DNA from: Elizabethkingia miricola
GTDB taxonomy: Bacteria; Bacteroidota; Bacteroidia; Flavobacteriales; Weeksellaceae
Reading direction: 5' to 3'
NCBI RefSeq assembly: GCF_001675285.1
Contig: NZ_LSGQ01000028.1
Location: 1-64,000, forward strand
Length of the DNA stretch: 64,000 bases
The notes below the pieces were generated by a model. The model was not told the DNA's origin. It saw only the letters and a list, made by a program, of their open reading frames with translations, and ran no database searches. Positions 1 to 8,321 of the stretch are shown here, in pieces (the stretch's first letter is position 1; every line of letters starts with the position of its first letter). The position numbers were made by a program, and so were the translations under genes.

Positions 1-51
1 TTCGTGGTGCTCTTTTATAAAAAATATTTAAGTAAACACAATTAATTATTA

Positions 52-1830
52 CTATGGCATACTTACTTTAGTAAAACTTGTAATATTAGAACCTGTGGTA
101 CCTAGTCCCAATTGTCCGGAATCATTATATCCGGCAGCCCAGAAACTACCATCTGTTTTCATGATAACCGAGTGTTGTGCTCCCGCATTTATTAAGGCCA
201 CTTTATCGGTAACCATAGTAAATTGATTGCTATTAATTGTACTTCCTATACCCAGTTGTCCATAGATATTGGATCCTGTGGTCCATAAGGTGTTATTCGT
301 TTTGAGTATCATAGTGTGGCTTGTACCCAGACTTATAGCTTTTACCTGATCAGCAACCTGTACAAATTGGTTTAGCGGAGTATTGTTTCCTGTACCTAAT
401 TGACCAGCCAAATTAGCTCCTGTAGCCCAAACAGTGTTGTCTCTTTTTAGAATTACAGAATAAGTTTGGTAGCCTGTGGCTACAGCTTTTACATTATTAG
501 TAATAAAGGCCGGATAAAGCTGATTACTGGTGTCACTTAATCCTAGCTGATAGCTGCTATTAGCTCCTGTTCCATAGACAGAACCATCCGTTTTTAGGAT
601 AAGTGTATGAGCGTAGGTAGCAGAAACAGCAGCCACATTATTGGTGACCATGGTCATAACATTGCGGTATTGCTGATTTCCAATTCCCAGCTGTCCAAAC
701 TGATTATTGCCGGTTGACCATAAAGATCCATCATTTTTAATAGCATAAGAAGAATTGACACCGGCAGCTATGGCTTTGACGTTATTTGTTATGAGAGCAG
801 GTGTATTTAGAGTGGTGTTATTCCCGGTACCTAATTGACCGTCATAATTATAACCTGTAGCCCACAATGTGCCATCTTTTTTTAGTATTAAAGAATGTAA
901 GCCGTTTGCGGCTACTGCCTGTACATTATTCATTATAAATACAGGGGTATTTCGATTATTGTTGTCACCAAGACCTAATTGTCCATAGCTGTTTTGTCCT
1001 GTCCCATACAGATTGCCTTCGGGGCTTACAAATAAGGTATGCCAGTTTCCAGAGGAAATTTGCCACTGTGCTTTTACCAATGTATAAGAATTTCCCAGAT
1101 AGGTAACTGTTATTATACCATCACCTTCTTCAATACTAAATCCTGGTATACCGGATGGACCTTGTGGGCCTGTTGGACCGGTAGGACCACTCGGACCAGA
1201 TGGTCCGGTTGCAGGCACCGGATTTCCTGAGGAGTCCCGCACAATCTGCCAGCTGTTTCCATTATCATAGCTTATCATCCATTGATTGGCTGTAGTATTC
1301 ACCTGTAATAAAGGTGTTATACCATTTGTACCATTGCTGCCGTTACTGCCATTAGAACCGTTTTGCCCGTCTTTACCTGTAACCGGTAATTTATTACCGT
1401 TTTGTATTATAAAGTTTCCGTCCAAAGTCCAGTAGTAAAGACCGTCGGTATCTTGTTTTACTCCTATAGCCGGAGCATTTACACCATCTTTTCCATTTGT
1501 ACCATTCGTACCGTTGGTTCCGTCTTTTCCATTGCTCAGGTTAATTGTAGTACCATTACTCATAGTAAGTGTATATCCTGTGGAGGTCGCTTTGTAGGAT
1601 ATAATACTTACATTTTGTTGCAATGCGGAGGTAATTGCTTTTAGGGCAGTAATATCAGTATTCATGAGTTTTACAGCAGCTTCCAGAGCTGCTATACGTG
1701 CTGCCTGGCTGTTTAATTGATCTTGTTGCTGCTGTTGTTTGCGCATAATTTCATCGAAGTCTGTGCGCTGGCAGGAGGTGACAGACAGCAGCAAAAACAT
1801 CCATATAGAGAAAATAAATTTAGTGCTCAT
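52..1830 (-). CDS. Surface lipoprotein with collagen-like tracts and RCC1 repeats
   Basis: A 592-residue protein. The N-terminus is a lipoprotein signal with a predicted lipidated Cys20, followed by a heptad-like Gln/Ala/Leu-rich segment (about 30-70) resembling the start of DUF4988 proteins. Three low-complexity Gly-X-Y tracts follow (about 100-118, 152-170, 208-230; for example GPSGPSGPTGPTGPQG). The C-terminal 330 residues carry about seven RCC1-type repeats of the form W-x-x-G-x-N-x-x-G-Q-L-G-x-G, which normally fold as a seven-bladed propeller. Likely anchored to the outer membrane, with the collagen-like part acting as a stalk. It lies 38 bases behind the beta-barrel gene on the same strand, so the two are probably co-transcribed. 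Ligand unknown; no enzymatic motif seen. Confidence 0.85.
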   Translation of the reverse strand: MSTKFIFSIWMFLLLSVTSCQRTDFDEIMRKQQQQQDQLNSQAARIAALEAAVKLMNTDITALKAITSALQQNVSIISYKATSTGYTLTMSNGTTINLSNGKDGTNGTNGTNGKDGVNAPAIGVKQDTDGLYYWTLDGNFIIQNGNKLPVTGKDGQNGSNGSNGSNGTNGITPLLQVNTTANQWMISYDNGNSWQIVRDSSGNPVPATGPSGPSGPTGPTGPQGPSGIPGFSIEEGDGIITVTYLGNSYTLVKAQWQISSGNWHTLFVSPEGNLYGTGQNSYGQLGLGDNNNRNTPVFIMNNVQAVAANGLHSLILKKDGTLWATGYNYDGQLGTGNNTTLNTPALITNNVKAIAAGVNSSYAIKNDGSLWSTGNNQFGQLGIGNQQYRNVMTMVTNNVAAVSATYAHTLILKTDGSVYGTGANSSYQLGLSDTSNQLYPAFITNNVKAVATGYQTYSVILKRDNTVWATGANLAGQLGTGNNTPLNQFVQVADQVKAISLGTSHTMILKTNNTLWTTGSNIYGQLGIGSTINSNQFTMVTDKVALINAGAQHSVIMKTDGSFWAAGYNDSGQLGLGTTGSNITSFTKVSMP

Positions 1831-1868
1831 AATAGTATGGTATTGGTTACAAATAGTTTAATTATTAT

Positions 1869-2579
1869 TTATTGAGTGTTTATATCGAAGCTAACGCCAA
1901 TGGACGTATAAAGCATTAAATTTTCCTTCCATGCCGGATACGTACTAATCCCGTCGTATTTATCATCGTTTAACCAACTGAATGATGAGCGCAGAAACAG
2001 TTTTGTCTGTTTATTAATTCTGTATGAAAATCCAAGATCCCCACCCATAGAGTAACTTAATGATTTGGGTTTAGTACCGTCTGTTAGCTTTTGATTGCTT
2101 TTTATGTTGTAGATTCCTGTAGAAAAATCATTGATAAAAAAATGAGGGGCAATTTCTATGTTAAATTTTCCGCTATTTCTGAAAATTTTTAATACCTGTA
2201 CTGGCAAACGCAATCCATATCTGGAAAGCCGAATTTTACTGTAAATATCTCCCAGCTTATAACTCCCCTGAGTGTAGTGTATAACACCCTGGTTGTCTAT
2301 TAAATCATTGGTCTGCCATTTGGAAGTTCCAATATTACCGGTCATATAATCTGTATTGACCTCAATAGCCAGCCAGTCTGTAAATCTGTAACCAGCAAAT
2401 AAGCCTCCGCCATAGCCGGGACGAAATTTTTCTCCCGTAGAAGAAAGATCTCCCCAAAATAATGGAGAACCGGCTTGCGCCCCGATATAGACTTTAGACT
2501 CGGAAGGGTATTTTTCTTGGGCATATAATATTAGAGAACCAGAAAAAAATAAAACCAGAAAAAAATATATTTTGATCAT
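1869..2579 (-). CDS. Outer-membrane beta-barrel protein
   Basis: About 236 residues with a clear signal peptide (MIKIYFFLVLFFSGSLILYA) and then alternating amphipathic strands rich in Gly and aromatic residues (GYGGGLFAGYRFTDWLAIEV; C-terminal strand LMLYTSIGVSFDINTQ). This is the usual look of the OmpA-like/PorT-like small barrel proteins of Bacteroidota. The start at 2579 was chosen because the signal peptide begins there and a -7 promoter box lies just upstream at 2600-2607; an upstream in-frame Met would precede the promoter. It is the first gene of a two-gene unit with the collagen/RCC1 lipoprotein. Specific function unknown. Confidence 0.78.
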   Translation of the reverse strand: MIKIYFFLVLFFSGSLILYAQEKYPSESKVYIGAQAGSPLFWGDLSSTGEKFRPGYGGGLFAGYRFTDWLAIEVNTDYMTGNIGTSKWQTNDLIDNQGVIHYTQGSYKLGDIYSKIRLSRYGLRLPVQVLKIFRNSGKFNIEIAPHFFINDFSTGIYNIKSNQKLTDGTKPKSLSYSMGGDLGFSYRINKQTKLFLRSSFSWLNDDKYDGISTYPAWKENLMLYTSIGVSFDINTQ

Positions 2580-2599
2580 AACAGAAAGGTATCTGCTAA

Positions 2600-2630
2600 C
2601 AAAATTAATTTGGCAGAGAAGGGAGGACAA
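2600..2630 (-). promoter_or_regulatory. Candidate promoter of the beta-barrel/RCC1 unit
   Basis: On the minus strand TAATTTTG (2607-2600) fits the Bacteroidota -7 consensus TAnnTTTG, with a TTG -33 element 20 bases upstream (2630-2628). The inverted-repeat arm at 2631-2646 abuts the -33 box, an activator-like position. Confidence 0.4.
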
Positions 2631-2716
2631 TACCCAAAAGCAGGTATCAGTAAGCTATGCAATTTTGTATATTTAGAGTAACTTTAATAATAATCTTACC
2701 TACCTGTTTTTGGGTA
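2631..2716. repeat. Inverted repeat in divergent promoter region
   Basis: Arms 2631-2646 (TACCCAAAAGCAGGTA) and 2701-2716 (TACCTGTTTTTGGGTA) are reverse complements at 15 of 16 positions, with 54 bases between. They sit in the only spacer between the divergent surface-protein unit and the kinase/regulator operon. A pair of binding sites for the adjacent NarL-type regulator is one reading; this is inference. Confidence 0.5.
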
Positions 2717-2753
2717 ATAGATATAATCTGAAATTTTATCAACTTTACAGAAT

Positions 2754-4652
2754 ATGAAGTTGTTATACCATAAATATTTAAGTGCTGTTCTTCTGCTTTT
2801 ATGTTGTTGCATAAATCAGCCGGTTTATGCTTCATCTGTGAATGATACTTTAGCTGTAACAGGAATAGACAGATATCCTGTTAATAATTATTTATATTGG
2901 TTTCAGACAAAAGAAAAATTATCGGCAGATAAAGCTTATCAGTTGCTAAAAAATGGAAAAGGACAAAAACTTGCTCCTGAAGTCAGTATAAATTCAGGAG
3001 TGGCCGGAAACTATTACTGGCTTACATTTACAATAAAGAATACATCCGGATCGGAGAATAATCTTTTTTATAAATTCAATTACCCTTTTCTTAATAATGT
3101 AGAAGCCTACAGGCTTACTTCATCGGGTTTTAAAAGGTTTATGAAAACTGGCGCCGAATCAGAATTTGATACACGGGATTACCCTTATCATGACTTTGTT
3201 TTTCCTATTAGATTAGAAACCGGAGAGTCTGCTGTTTTTTTAATTATGGCTGAACGAATAGGAGAGCGGTTCAGTACAACTCCGGAGTTAATTAGCAATA
3301 AACTTTTTAAAGAAGAAGAGCAGCGGTTGTATATTATCATAGGTGTGATTGTCGGTATTATGTTTTTTAATACGGTAATCAATTTGTGTCTTGGAATTTC
3401 TCTGGGGGACAGAATACATTATTTGTACGCCGCTTATGTAATGGCTGCATTGTTTTGGGTGCTTAGTAGTGTTGGTGCTGATTATCAGTTTCTTTTCCCC
3501 CATTGTCCGCTAATATTCAGTATATCTCAGTTTTCTGCCGGTGCAGTAACCATGATTTTGATGGCACAATTGGGTATTGCTTTTTTGGAACTGAAAAGAA
3601 ATAGTATCAAGTCATATTATATACTAAACCTTTTTAAATGGCTTTTAATTTTTTCACTGATCTCAAAAATCGGATTAGATTTATGGTCTTCTGAACAACA
3701 GAAAGCAATCAAAATAACGGGTAATCTGTATCTGATTGCAATTGCCGGAATTGCTATCTCTATAATATGGGCTGCTATTTTACGGGTAAAACAGGGATTC
3801 CGGCCAGGATGGTTTTATTTGGCTGCAGTATGTTTTCTGGCAGCTAGTATTTTCAAAACCTGTTATGTTATTCTTACCACTAATGATTTATCCGTTTTGG
3901 TATCCCCGCCAACAAGTATTCAGATTGGTTTAATTATAGAATCACTGATTATTTTTGCAGGTATTATTTACCGATATTCTGTTCTTAAAAAAGAGAAAAA
4001 AGAGCTGGCAATAAAACTTACAAACCAGAAACTTGAGATGACACAAAACATAATTGCTGCTCAGGAAGAAGAACGTAAAAGACTAGCGCAGGATTTGCAT
4101 GATGATTTAGGAGCTACCCTTAGTACTTTATTGCTTCATATTACCAATCAGCATGATATAATAAATAATCCCCATAATGAACGGAGCATTGAAATTACAC
4201 AGAAAGCATTGGCTGATCTCAGAAATATTTCTCATGATTTATTACCCAAAGATTTTTCGACAATTGGTCTTTTCCAGACTTTAAAGAACAGAACTGATGA
4301 GCTGAATAGTTTTGCTCTTATACGGTTCTGGCTTAATATAGATGGGGAAGATAAGCAATTGAATGAAATACAATCGGTCATACTGTACAGGATAATAAAT
4401 GAATTAATCAACAATACAATTAAACATGCAAAAGCTTCTCAGGCTAATATAGATCTGATAATTGCTGATGAAAATGTAACACTGATTTTTGAAGATAATG
4501 GTATAGGTTTCAACGACCACAATAATCTTAAAGGAATTGGATTAAAAAATATACACTCACGTGTAGCATTTCTGGGAGGGCAAATAAATACCGATTACAA
4601 TAAACAAGGAACAACTGTAATTATTGTTGTTCCGTTGAAAAATACACAATAA
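2754..4652 (+). CDS. 7TMR-DISM sensor histidine kinase (HPK7 type)
   Basis: A 632-residue membrane kinase. Signal peptide (1-26), an extracytoplasmic 7TMR-DISMED2-like domain (about 45-170), seven predicted TM helices (about 190-410), a short coiled segment (about 412-440), a HisKA_3 dimerisation domain with phosphoacceptor His449 in DLHDDLGA, and an HATPase_c domain with N box (NELINNTIKHAKAS), FEDNGIGF and GIGLKNIHSRV. This layout is typical of kinases that pair with NarL/FixJ regulators; the next gene is one and overlaps by one base (TAATG). The extracellular signal is unknown; 7TMR-DISM domains often bind carbohydrates. Confidence 0.93.
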   Translation: MKLLYHKYLSAVLLLLCCCINQPVYASSVNDTLAVTGIDRYPVNNYLYWFQTKEKLSADKAYQLLKNGKGQKLAPEVSINSGVAGNYYWLTFTIKNTSGSENNLFYKFNYPFLNNVEAYRLTSSGFKRFMKTGAESEFDTRDYPYHDFVFPIRLETGESAVFLIMAERIGERFSTTPELISNKLFKEEEQRLYIIIGVIVGIMFFNTVINLCLGISLGDRIHYLYAAYVMAALFWVLSSVGADYQFLFPHCPLIFSISQFSAGAVTMILMAQLGIAFLELKRNSIKSYYILNLFKWLLIFSLISKIGLDLWSSEQQKAIKITGNLYLIAIAGIAISIIWAAILRVKQGFRPGWFYLAAVCFLAASIFKTCYVILTTNDLSVLVSPPTSIQIGLIIESLIIFAGIIYRYSVLKKEKKELAIKLTNQKLEMTQNIIAAQEEERKRLAQDLHDDLGATLSTLLLHITNQHDIINNPHNERSIEITQKALADLRNISHDLLPKDFSTIGLFQTLKNRTDELNSFALIRFWLNIDGEDKQLNEIQSVILYRIINELINNTIKHAKASQANIDLIIADENVTLIFEDNGIGFNDHNNLKGIGLKNIHSRVAFLGGQINTDYNKQGTTVIIVVPLKNTQ

Positions 4653-5290
4653 TGAATATTACAAACGTTATAATAGCGGATGATCATGCTCTTTTTGCCG
4701 ATGGGCTGGAGCAGCTTGTACATTCTCTGGAGGGGTTCAGAGTTACAGGTAAGGTAACTGATGGCAAAATGCTTATGCAGAAGCTGAATACAGTTTTTGC
4801 AGATATTATTCTGATGGACATTAATATGCCTTATTTAAACGGAATAGAAGCAGCACAAAAAGTTTTGTCTTTGTACCCGAAAATGAAGATTGTGTTTATC
4901 AGTATGTATTACAACCTCCAGTTGATGACTCAGGCAAAAGAAATTGGAGCTACAGGATATATTATGAAAGATGTGACAGCTGCAGTATTGAAAGAAGCTA
5001 TTGTAAATGCTAAGAATGGGGTTCAGACTTTTTTACCTCCTGTAGCGAAGGACATTTTGATAAATAATATGATGAAAGATCAGGATCCTTTTTTACTGCA
5101 TTATAAATTATCTCCAAGAGAAATGGATATTATACATTTGATAAAAGAGGGGAATGCTACCAAACAAATAGCAACATTGCTCGAATTAAGTGTTTTTACA
5201 GTGGAAACTCACAGAAAAAATATCAACCGGAAACTAAAAGTCCAGAGTACAGCCGAACTTGTTGCGCTTATGCATAAGTTTAATCTCTGA
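4652..5290 (+). CDS. NarL/FixJ-family response regulator
   Basis: A 212-residue regulator. The receiver domain (1-120) has the acidic pair DD at 10-11, phosphoacceptor Asp56 in LMDINMPYLNG, and a conserved Lys in the IMKD motif. The LuxR-type HTH domain (about 145-205) contains LSPREMDIIHLIKEG and FTVETHRKNINRKL. Its start codon overlaps the kinase stop, so the two are translationally coupled and almost certainly cognate. Targets are unknown; the inverted repeat at 2631-2716 in its own promoter region and the divergent surface-protein genes are candidates. Confidence 0.93.
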   Translation: MNITNVIIADDHALFADGLEQLVHSLEGFRVTGKVTDGKMLMQKLNTVFADIILMDINMPYLNGIEAAQKVLSLYPKMKIVFISMYYNLQLMTQAKEIGATGYIMKDVTAAVLKEAIVNAKNGVQTFLPPVAKDILINNMMKDQDPFLLHYKLSPREMDIIHLIKEGNATKQIATLLELSVFTVETHRKNINRKLKVQSTAELVALMHKFNL

Positions 5291-5304
5291 TTTTATGATA
5301 AAAA

Positions 5305-5328
5305 AATACCCGGAAATTTCCGGGTATT
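5305..5328. terminator. Bidirectional terminator between regulator and gcvT
   Basis: AATACCCGGAAATTTCCGGGTATT forms a near-perfect hairpin with A/T flanks on both sides, positioned between two convergent genes, so it can serve either strand. Confidence 0.8.
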
Positions 5329-5364
5329 CTTAATTTATGACCTTTTCAGGCTATTTGTAATCTA

Positions 5365-6441
5365 TTATACAAAAGGAAGTTTTACAACTTTTGCAGGGAT
5401 ATCTTTGTTACGGATTCTGATGAAAATGTCAGAGCCTAATTTGAAGTGAGGCTTTGCAACATAAGCTAATCCAACTCCAATTTTTTTCATTGGGGACATT
5501 GTTCCGGAAGTTACTTTACCAATAACATTACCTTCAGCATCTACTACTTCATAATCATGTCTTGGAATAGCCTTCTCCTGCATTTCAAAACCTACAAGTT
5601 TTCTGGTGATACCTTCTTCTTTTTGTTTTGCAAAAACTTCTTTAGAAACAAAATCTTTATCGAATTTAGTAATCCAGCCAAGACCAGCTTCAATAGGAGA
5701 GGTTGTATCATCTATATCATTACCATACAGGCAGAATCCTTTTTCCAGTCTTAGTGTATCTCTGGAAGCCAATCCGCAAGGAATCATTCCAAACTCTTCT
5801 CCGGATTCAGTCAATGCATCCCATAATTTTTCAGCATTTTCGTTTTTGAAATAAATTTCAAAACCTCCTGACCCTGTATAACCTGTATTGGAAATAATTA
5901 CATCCTGAACACCTGCTACAGCACCAATAGTGAAGTTGTAGTAAGGAATATCAGCTAACTGAGTATCTGTTAACTTCTGTAAAATTTCAGTCGCTTTAGG
6001 CCCCTGAATAGCAATAAGAGACATGTCATCTGATGCATTCGTCATCTTAGCACCAAAAGTGTTGTATTTAGAAATGTGATTCCAGTCTTTATCAATATTG
6101 GAAGCATTTACTACAACAAAGTATTTCTCATCAGCAATCTTGTATACAATAAGATCATCTACAATTCCGCCATTTTCATTCGGAAGGCAAGAATATTGTG
6201 CTTTACCATCTTCTAATGTATCTACATTATTAGTGGTAACTTTTTGAAGAAGTTCCTTACTTCCCGGTCCTTCAATAAAAAATTGTCCCATGTGACTTAC
6301 GTCAAACATACCGGCCTTTTCACGTACCGCAAAATGTTCTTCAGTAACTCCGGAATACTGTACAGGCATTTCGAAGCCAGCAAAAGGAACGATCTTGGCA
6401 CCAAGAGAAACATGCTTGTCAAAAAGTGCTGTTCTTTTCAT
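5365..6441 (-). CDS. gcvT: Aminomethyltransferase (glycine cleavage T-protein)
   Basis: A 358-residue full-length GcvT. It transfers the methylene group from the aminomethyl-lipoyl H-protein to tetrahydrofolate, releasing ammonia, in the glycine cleavage system. Seen in the sequence: [23 protein letters not shown]-type N-terminus, the MFDVSHMGQ motif, [12 protein letters not shown], and a C-terminal barrel ending in the [12 protein letters not shown] motif that identifies the family. The gene is monocistronic or co-transcribed with idi upstream (41 bases apart). gcvH and gcvP are not in the window. No glycine riboswitch is visible upstream. Confidence 0.97.
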   Translation of the reverse strand: MKRTALFDKHVSLGAKIVPFAGFEMPVQYSGVTEEHFAVREKAGMFDVSHMGQFFIEGPGSKELLQKVTTNNVDTLEDGKAQYSCLPNENGGIVDDLIVYKIADEKYFVVVNASNIDKDWNHISKYNTFGAKMTNASDDMSLIAIQGPKATEILQKLTDTQLADIPYYNFTIGAVAGVQDVIISNTGYTGSGGFEIYFKNENAEKLWDALTESGEEFGMIPCGLASRDTLRLEKGFCLYGNDIDDTTSPIEAGLGWITKFDKDFVSKEVFAKQKEEGITRKLVGFEMQEKAIPRHDYEVVDAEGNVIGKVTSGTMSPMKKIGVGLAYVAKPHFKLGSDIFIRIRNKDIPAKVVKLPFV

Positions 6442-6482
6442 TTTAAAATATTATTTCGATTTATAATTTTGTTGATTGTCTG

Positions 6483-6992
6483 TTATAGGTGGTGTCTGTA
6501 TTCGTCCCAGATAATTTTAAACCATTCTGTGAAAAGCTCGGGCTTATTAGCAATCTCTTCGTCCAGCTCTTCCATGGTAACGAAACGTATAGCAGAAACT
6601 TCATCAGGGTTTAACTGGTATTCACCATTATAAGTTCCGATGAAAACATGGTCCAGTTCATGTTCCCATAAACCTTGTCCTACATCTGCCTTATAAATAA
6701 AATGGAATTTTTCTTCCAGTTCACAATTGATACCTAATTCTTCATGGATTCTTCTTTTAGCACCATCTAAATAAGTCTCATTTTCGCGAGGATGCGAACA
6801 ACATGCATTAGTCCATTTGTCAGGAGAGTGGTATTTGGTTGAACTTCTTTGCTGTAATAGCATTTTGCCTTCCTGATTAAACAAAAATACTGAAAAGGCC
6901 CTGTGTAATAGCCCGTTCTGGTGGGCTTGCATCTTTTCCATTACACCCAGTACGTCATCGTTTGGGTTTACAAGTACAACTTTCTCTTCCAT
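6483..6992 (-). CDS. idi: Isopentenyl-diphosphate delta-isomerase, type 1
   Basis: A 169-residue Nudix-fold isomerase that interconverts isopentenyl diphosphate and dimethylallyl diphosphate for isoprenoid (quinone, undecaprenyl) synthesis. Visible features: metal-binding His residues near the N-terminus (AHQNGLLHRAFSV), the catalytic cysteine region TNACCSHP (Cys65 aligns with E. coli Cys67), the Nudix-like helix GAKRRIHEELG, and the second active-site acid Glu112 in EHELDHVF. Length is normal for the bacterial type 1 enzyme. It reads toward gcvT. A TATTTTTG -7 box lies 8 bases upstream of the start. Confidence 0.96.
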   Translation of the reverse strand: MEEKVVLVNPNDDVLGVMEKMQAHQNGLLHRAFSVFLFNQEGKMLLQQRSSTKYHSPDKWTNACCSHPRENETYLDGAKRRIHEELGINCELEEKFHFIYKADVGQGLWEHELDHVFIGTYNGEYQLNPDEVSAIRFVTMEELDEEIANKPELFTEWFKIIWDEYRHHL

Positions 6993-6999
6993 TTAGGAG

Positions 7000-7007
7000 C
7001 AAAAATA
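7000..7007 (-). promoter_or_regulatory. Candidate -7 box of idi
   Basis: TATTTTTG on the minus strand matches TAnnTTTG and ends 8 bases before the idi ATG. No good -33 element is seen at 19-21 bases, so this is weak. Confidence 0.3.
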
Positions 7008-7106
7008 GCTATAATCAATTGATTTTCCTAATCAAAATATTCGTTAAACTTATAATTTTTGGATGTTTTTTTAATAAATTTGTTTGCTTGAAAACTAATA
7101 TTTATT

Positions 7107-8279
7107 ATGACGATAAAGAAAAATACACTTATCGCAGCATCAGGTTTGTTTTTGTTAACACTGAATGTTTCTTGCGGTAAAGGAGACCCAAAAGCGGCTG
7201 CGGCACAGCAGCAACAAAAACCTCAACCATACCAGTTCATAACAGTAGAACAAGGGCCAGCTACAGTCTATGAAGAGTTTCCTGCACGTTTGCAGGGAAA
7301 ACAAAATATCGAAATACGTCCGAAAATTGATGGATTTATAGAAGATATTTATATAGATGAAGGGGCATATGTGAAGCAGGGACAGGCTCTCTTCAGAATC
7401 CGAAATCCACAGTATGAGCAGCAGGTAAGGGTTGCAGAAGCTGCCATAAGAAGTGCGCAGGCAGATGTTGCTACAGCTCAGATGCAGGTAACGAAGACCA
7501 AACCATTGGTAGATAAGGATATCATTTCCAAGTACGAACTTCAGGCTGCTCAGCTGGCATTACAGGCAAAGCAGGCTAACCTTGCACAGGCACAGGCTAA
7601 TTTAACAAATGCCAAAGTGAATGAAGGTTATACAATGATTTCCAGCCCGGTAACCGGTTATGTAGGAACATTGCCATATCGTCATGGTAGTTATGTAAAC
7701 AGTGCTACACAGGAGCCGTTAACGACGGTATCTAATATCGGAAGTATTTATGCTTATTTCTCGGCTAACGAAAAAGAAGTATTAGAATTTCTGAAACATG
7801 CAACAGGAGGAAGTATTACAGAGAAGCTGAAAAATGCACCTAATGTTAGTTTAGTTTTATCAGATGGTAGTGAATATAGAGAAAAAGGAAAAATCGAATC
7901 TATGAGCGGTCAGGTGGATCCTCAGACCGGATCATTTATGATGCGTGCGACTTTTCCAAACGAAAACGGACTTATCCGAAGTGGATACAGTGCTACGCTT
8001 AAGCTCCCTACCTATCTGGAAAAAGTAATTATTATTCCACAGAAAGCTACTTACGAAATGCAGGGTAAAACCTTTGCTTATATAGTAGGAGCTGACAACA
8101 AAGTAAAATCAACAGAAGTAAAAGTAGTTCGTCTTCCGGATGGTGTAAGCTATGCCGTGGAATCTGGACTTAAGGCTGGTGATAAAGTTGTTGTGGAAGG
8201 AGTTGGTATACTGAAAGACGGAACTGAAATTGTTCCTAAACAAACCAGTCTTACCGCTATTACTCCAAAAGCTAACTAA
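7107..8279 (+). CDS. RND efflux periplasmic adaptor lipoprotein
   Basis: A 390-residue membrane fusion protein (AcrA/MexA family). Lipoprotein signal with predicted lipidated Cys23 (LTLNVSC), a Gln-rich linker, a split biotinyl-lipoyl domain (IEIRPKIDGFIEDIYIDEGA at about 70-90 and MISSPVTGYVG at about 175), an alpha-helical hairpin rich in Ala/Gln between them (about 105-165), then beta-barrel and membrane-proximal domains. It connects the inner-membrane pump to the outer-membrane channel. First gene of a three-gene operon; no adjacent regulator gene. Confidence 0.95.
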   Translation: MTIKKNTLIAASGLFLLTLNVSCGKGDPKAAAAQQQQKPQPYQFITVEQGPATVYEEFPARLQGKQNIEIRPKIDGFIEDIYIDEGAYVKQGQALFRIRNPQYEQQVRVAEAAIRSAQADVATAQMQVTKTKPLVDKDIISKYELQAAQLALQAKQANLAQAQANLTNAKVNEGYTMISSPVTGYVGTLPYRHGSYVNSATQEPLTTVSNIGSIYAYFSANEKEVLEFLKHATGGSITEKLKNAPNVSLVLSDGSEYREKGKIESMSGQVDPQTGSFMMRATFPNENGLIRSGYSATLKLPTYLEKVIIIPQKATYEMQGKTFAYIVGADNKVKSTEVKVVRLPDGVSYAVESGLKAGDKVVVEGVGILKDGTEIVPKQTSLTAITPKAN

Positions 8280-8287
8280 TATTAATC

Positions 8288-8305
8288 ATAAGGAGGAATC
8301 CTTAT
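8288..8305 (+). other. Intercistronic hairpin in efflux operon
   Basis: ATAAGGA-GGAA-TCCTTAT, a perfect 7-bp stem between the adaptor and pump genes. It could stabilise or separate the mRNA segments, and it hides an AAGGAGG sequence that would otherwise resemble a Shine-Dalgarno site. Confidence 0.4.
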
Positions 8306-8321
8306 AATCTCATTTAAAATT

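Noticed and set aside
6442-6482. Glycine riboswitch before gcvT.
   Set aside because: Only 41 bases separate gcvT from idi; no glycine-aptamer structure fits.
7107-8279. Candidate promoter TAAATTTG just upstream of the adaptor gene (7075-7082).
   Set aside because: The -7 box is good, but the only TTTG upstream is 13 bases away, too close for the known spacing, so it was not listed as a feature.
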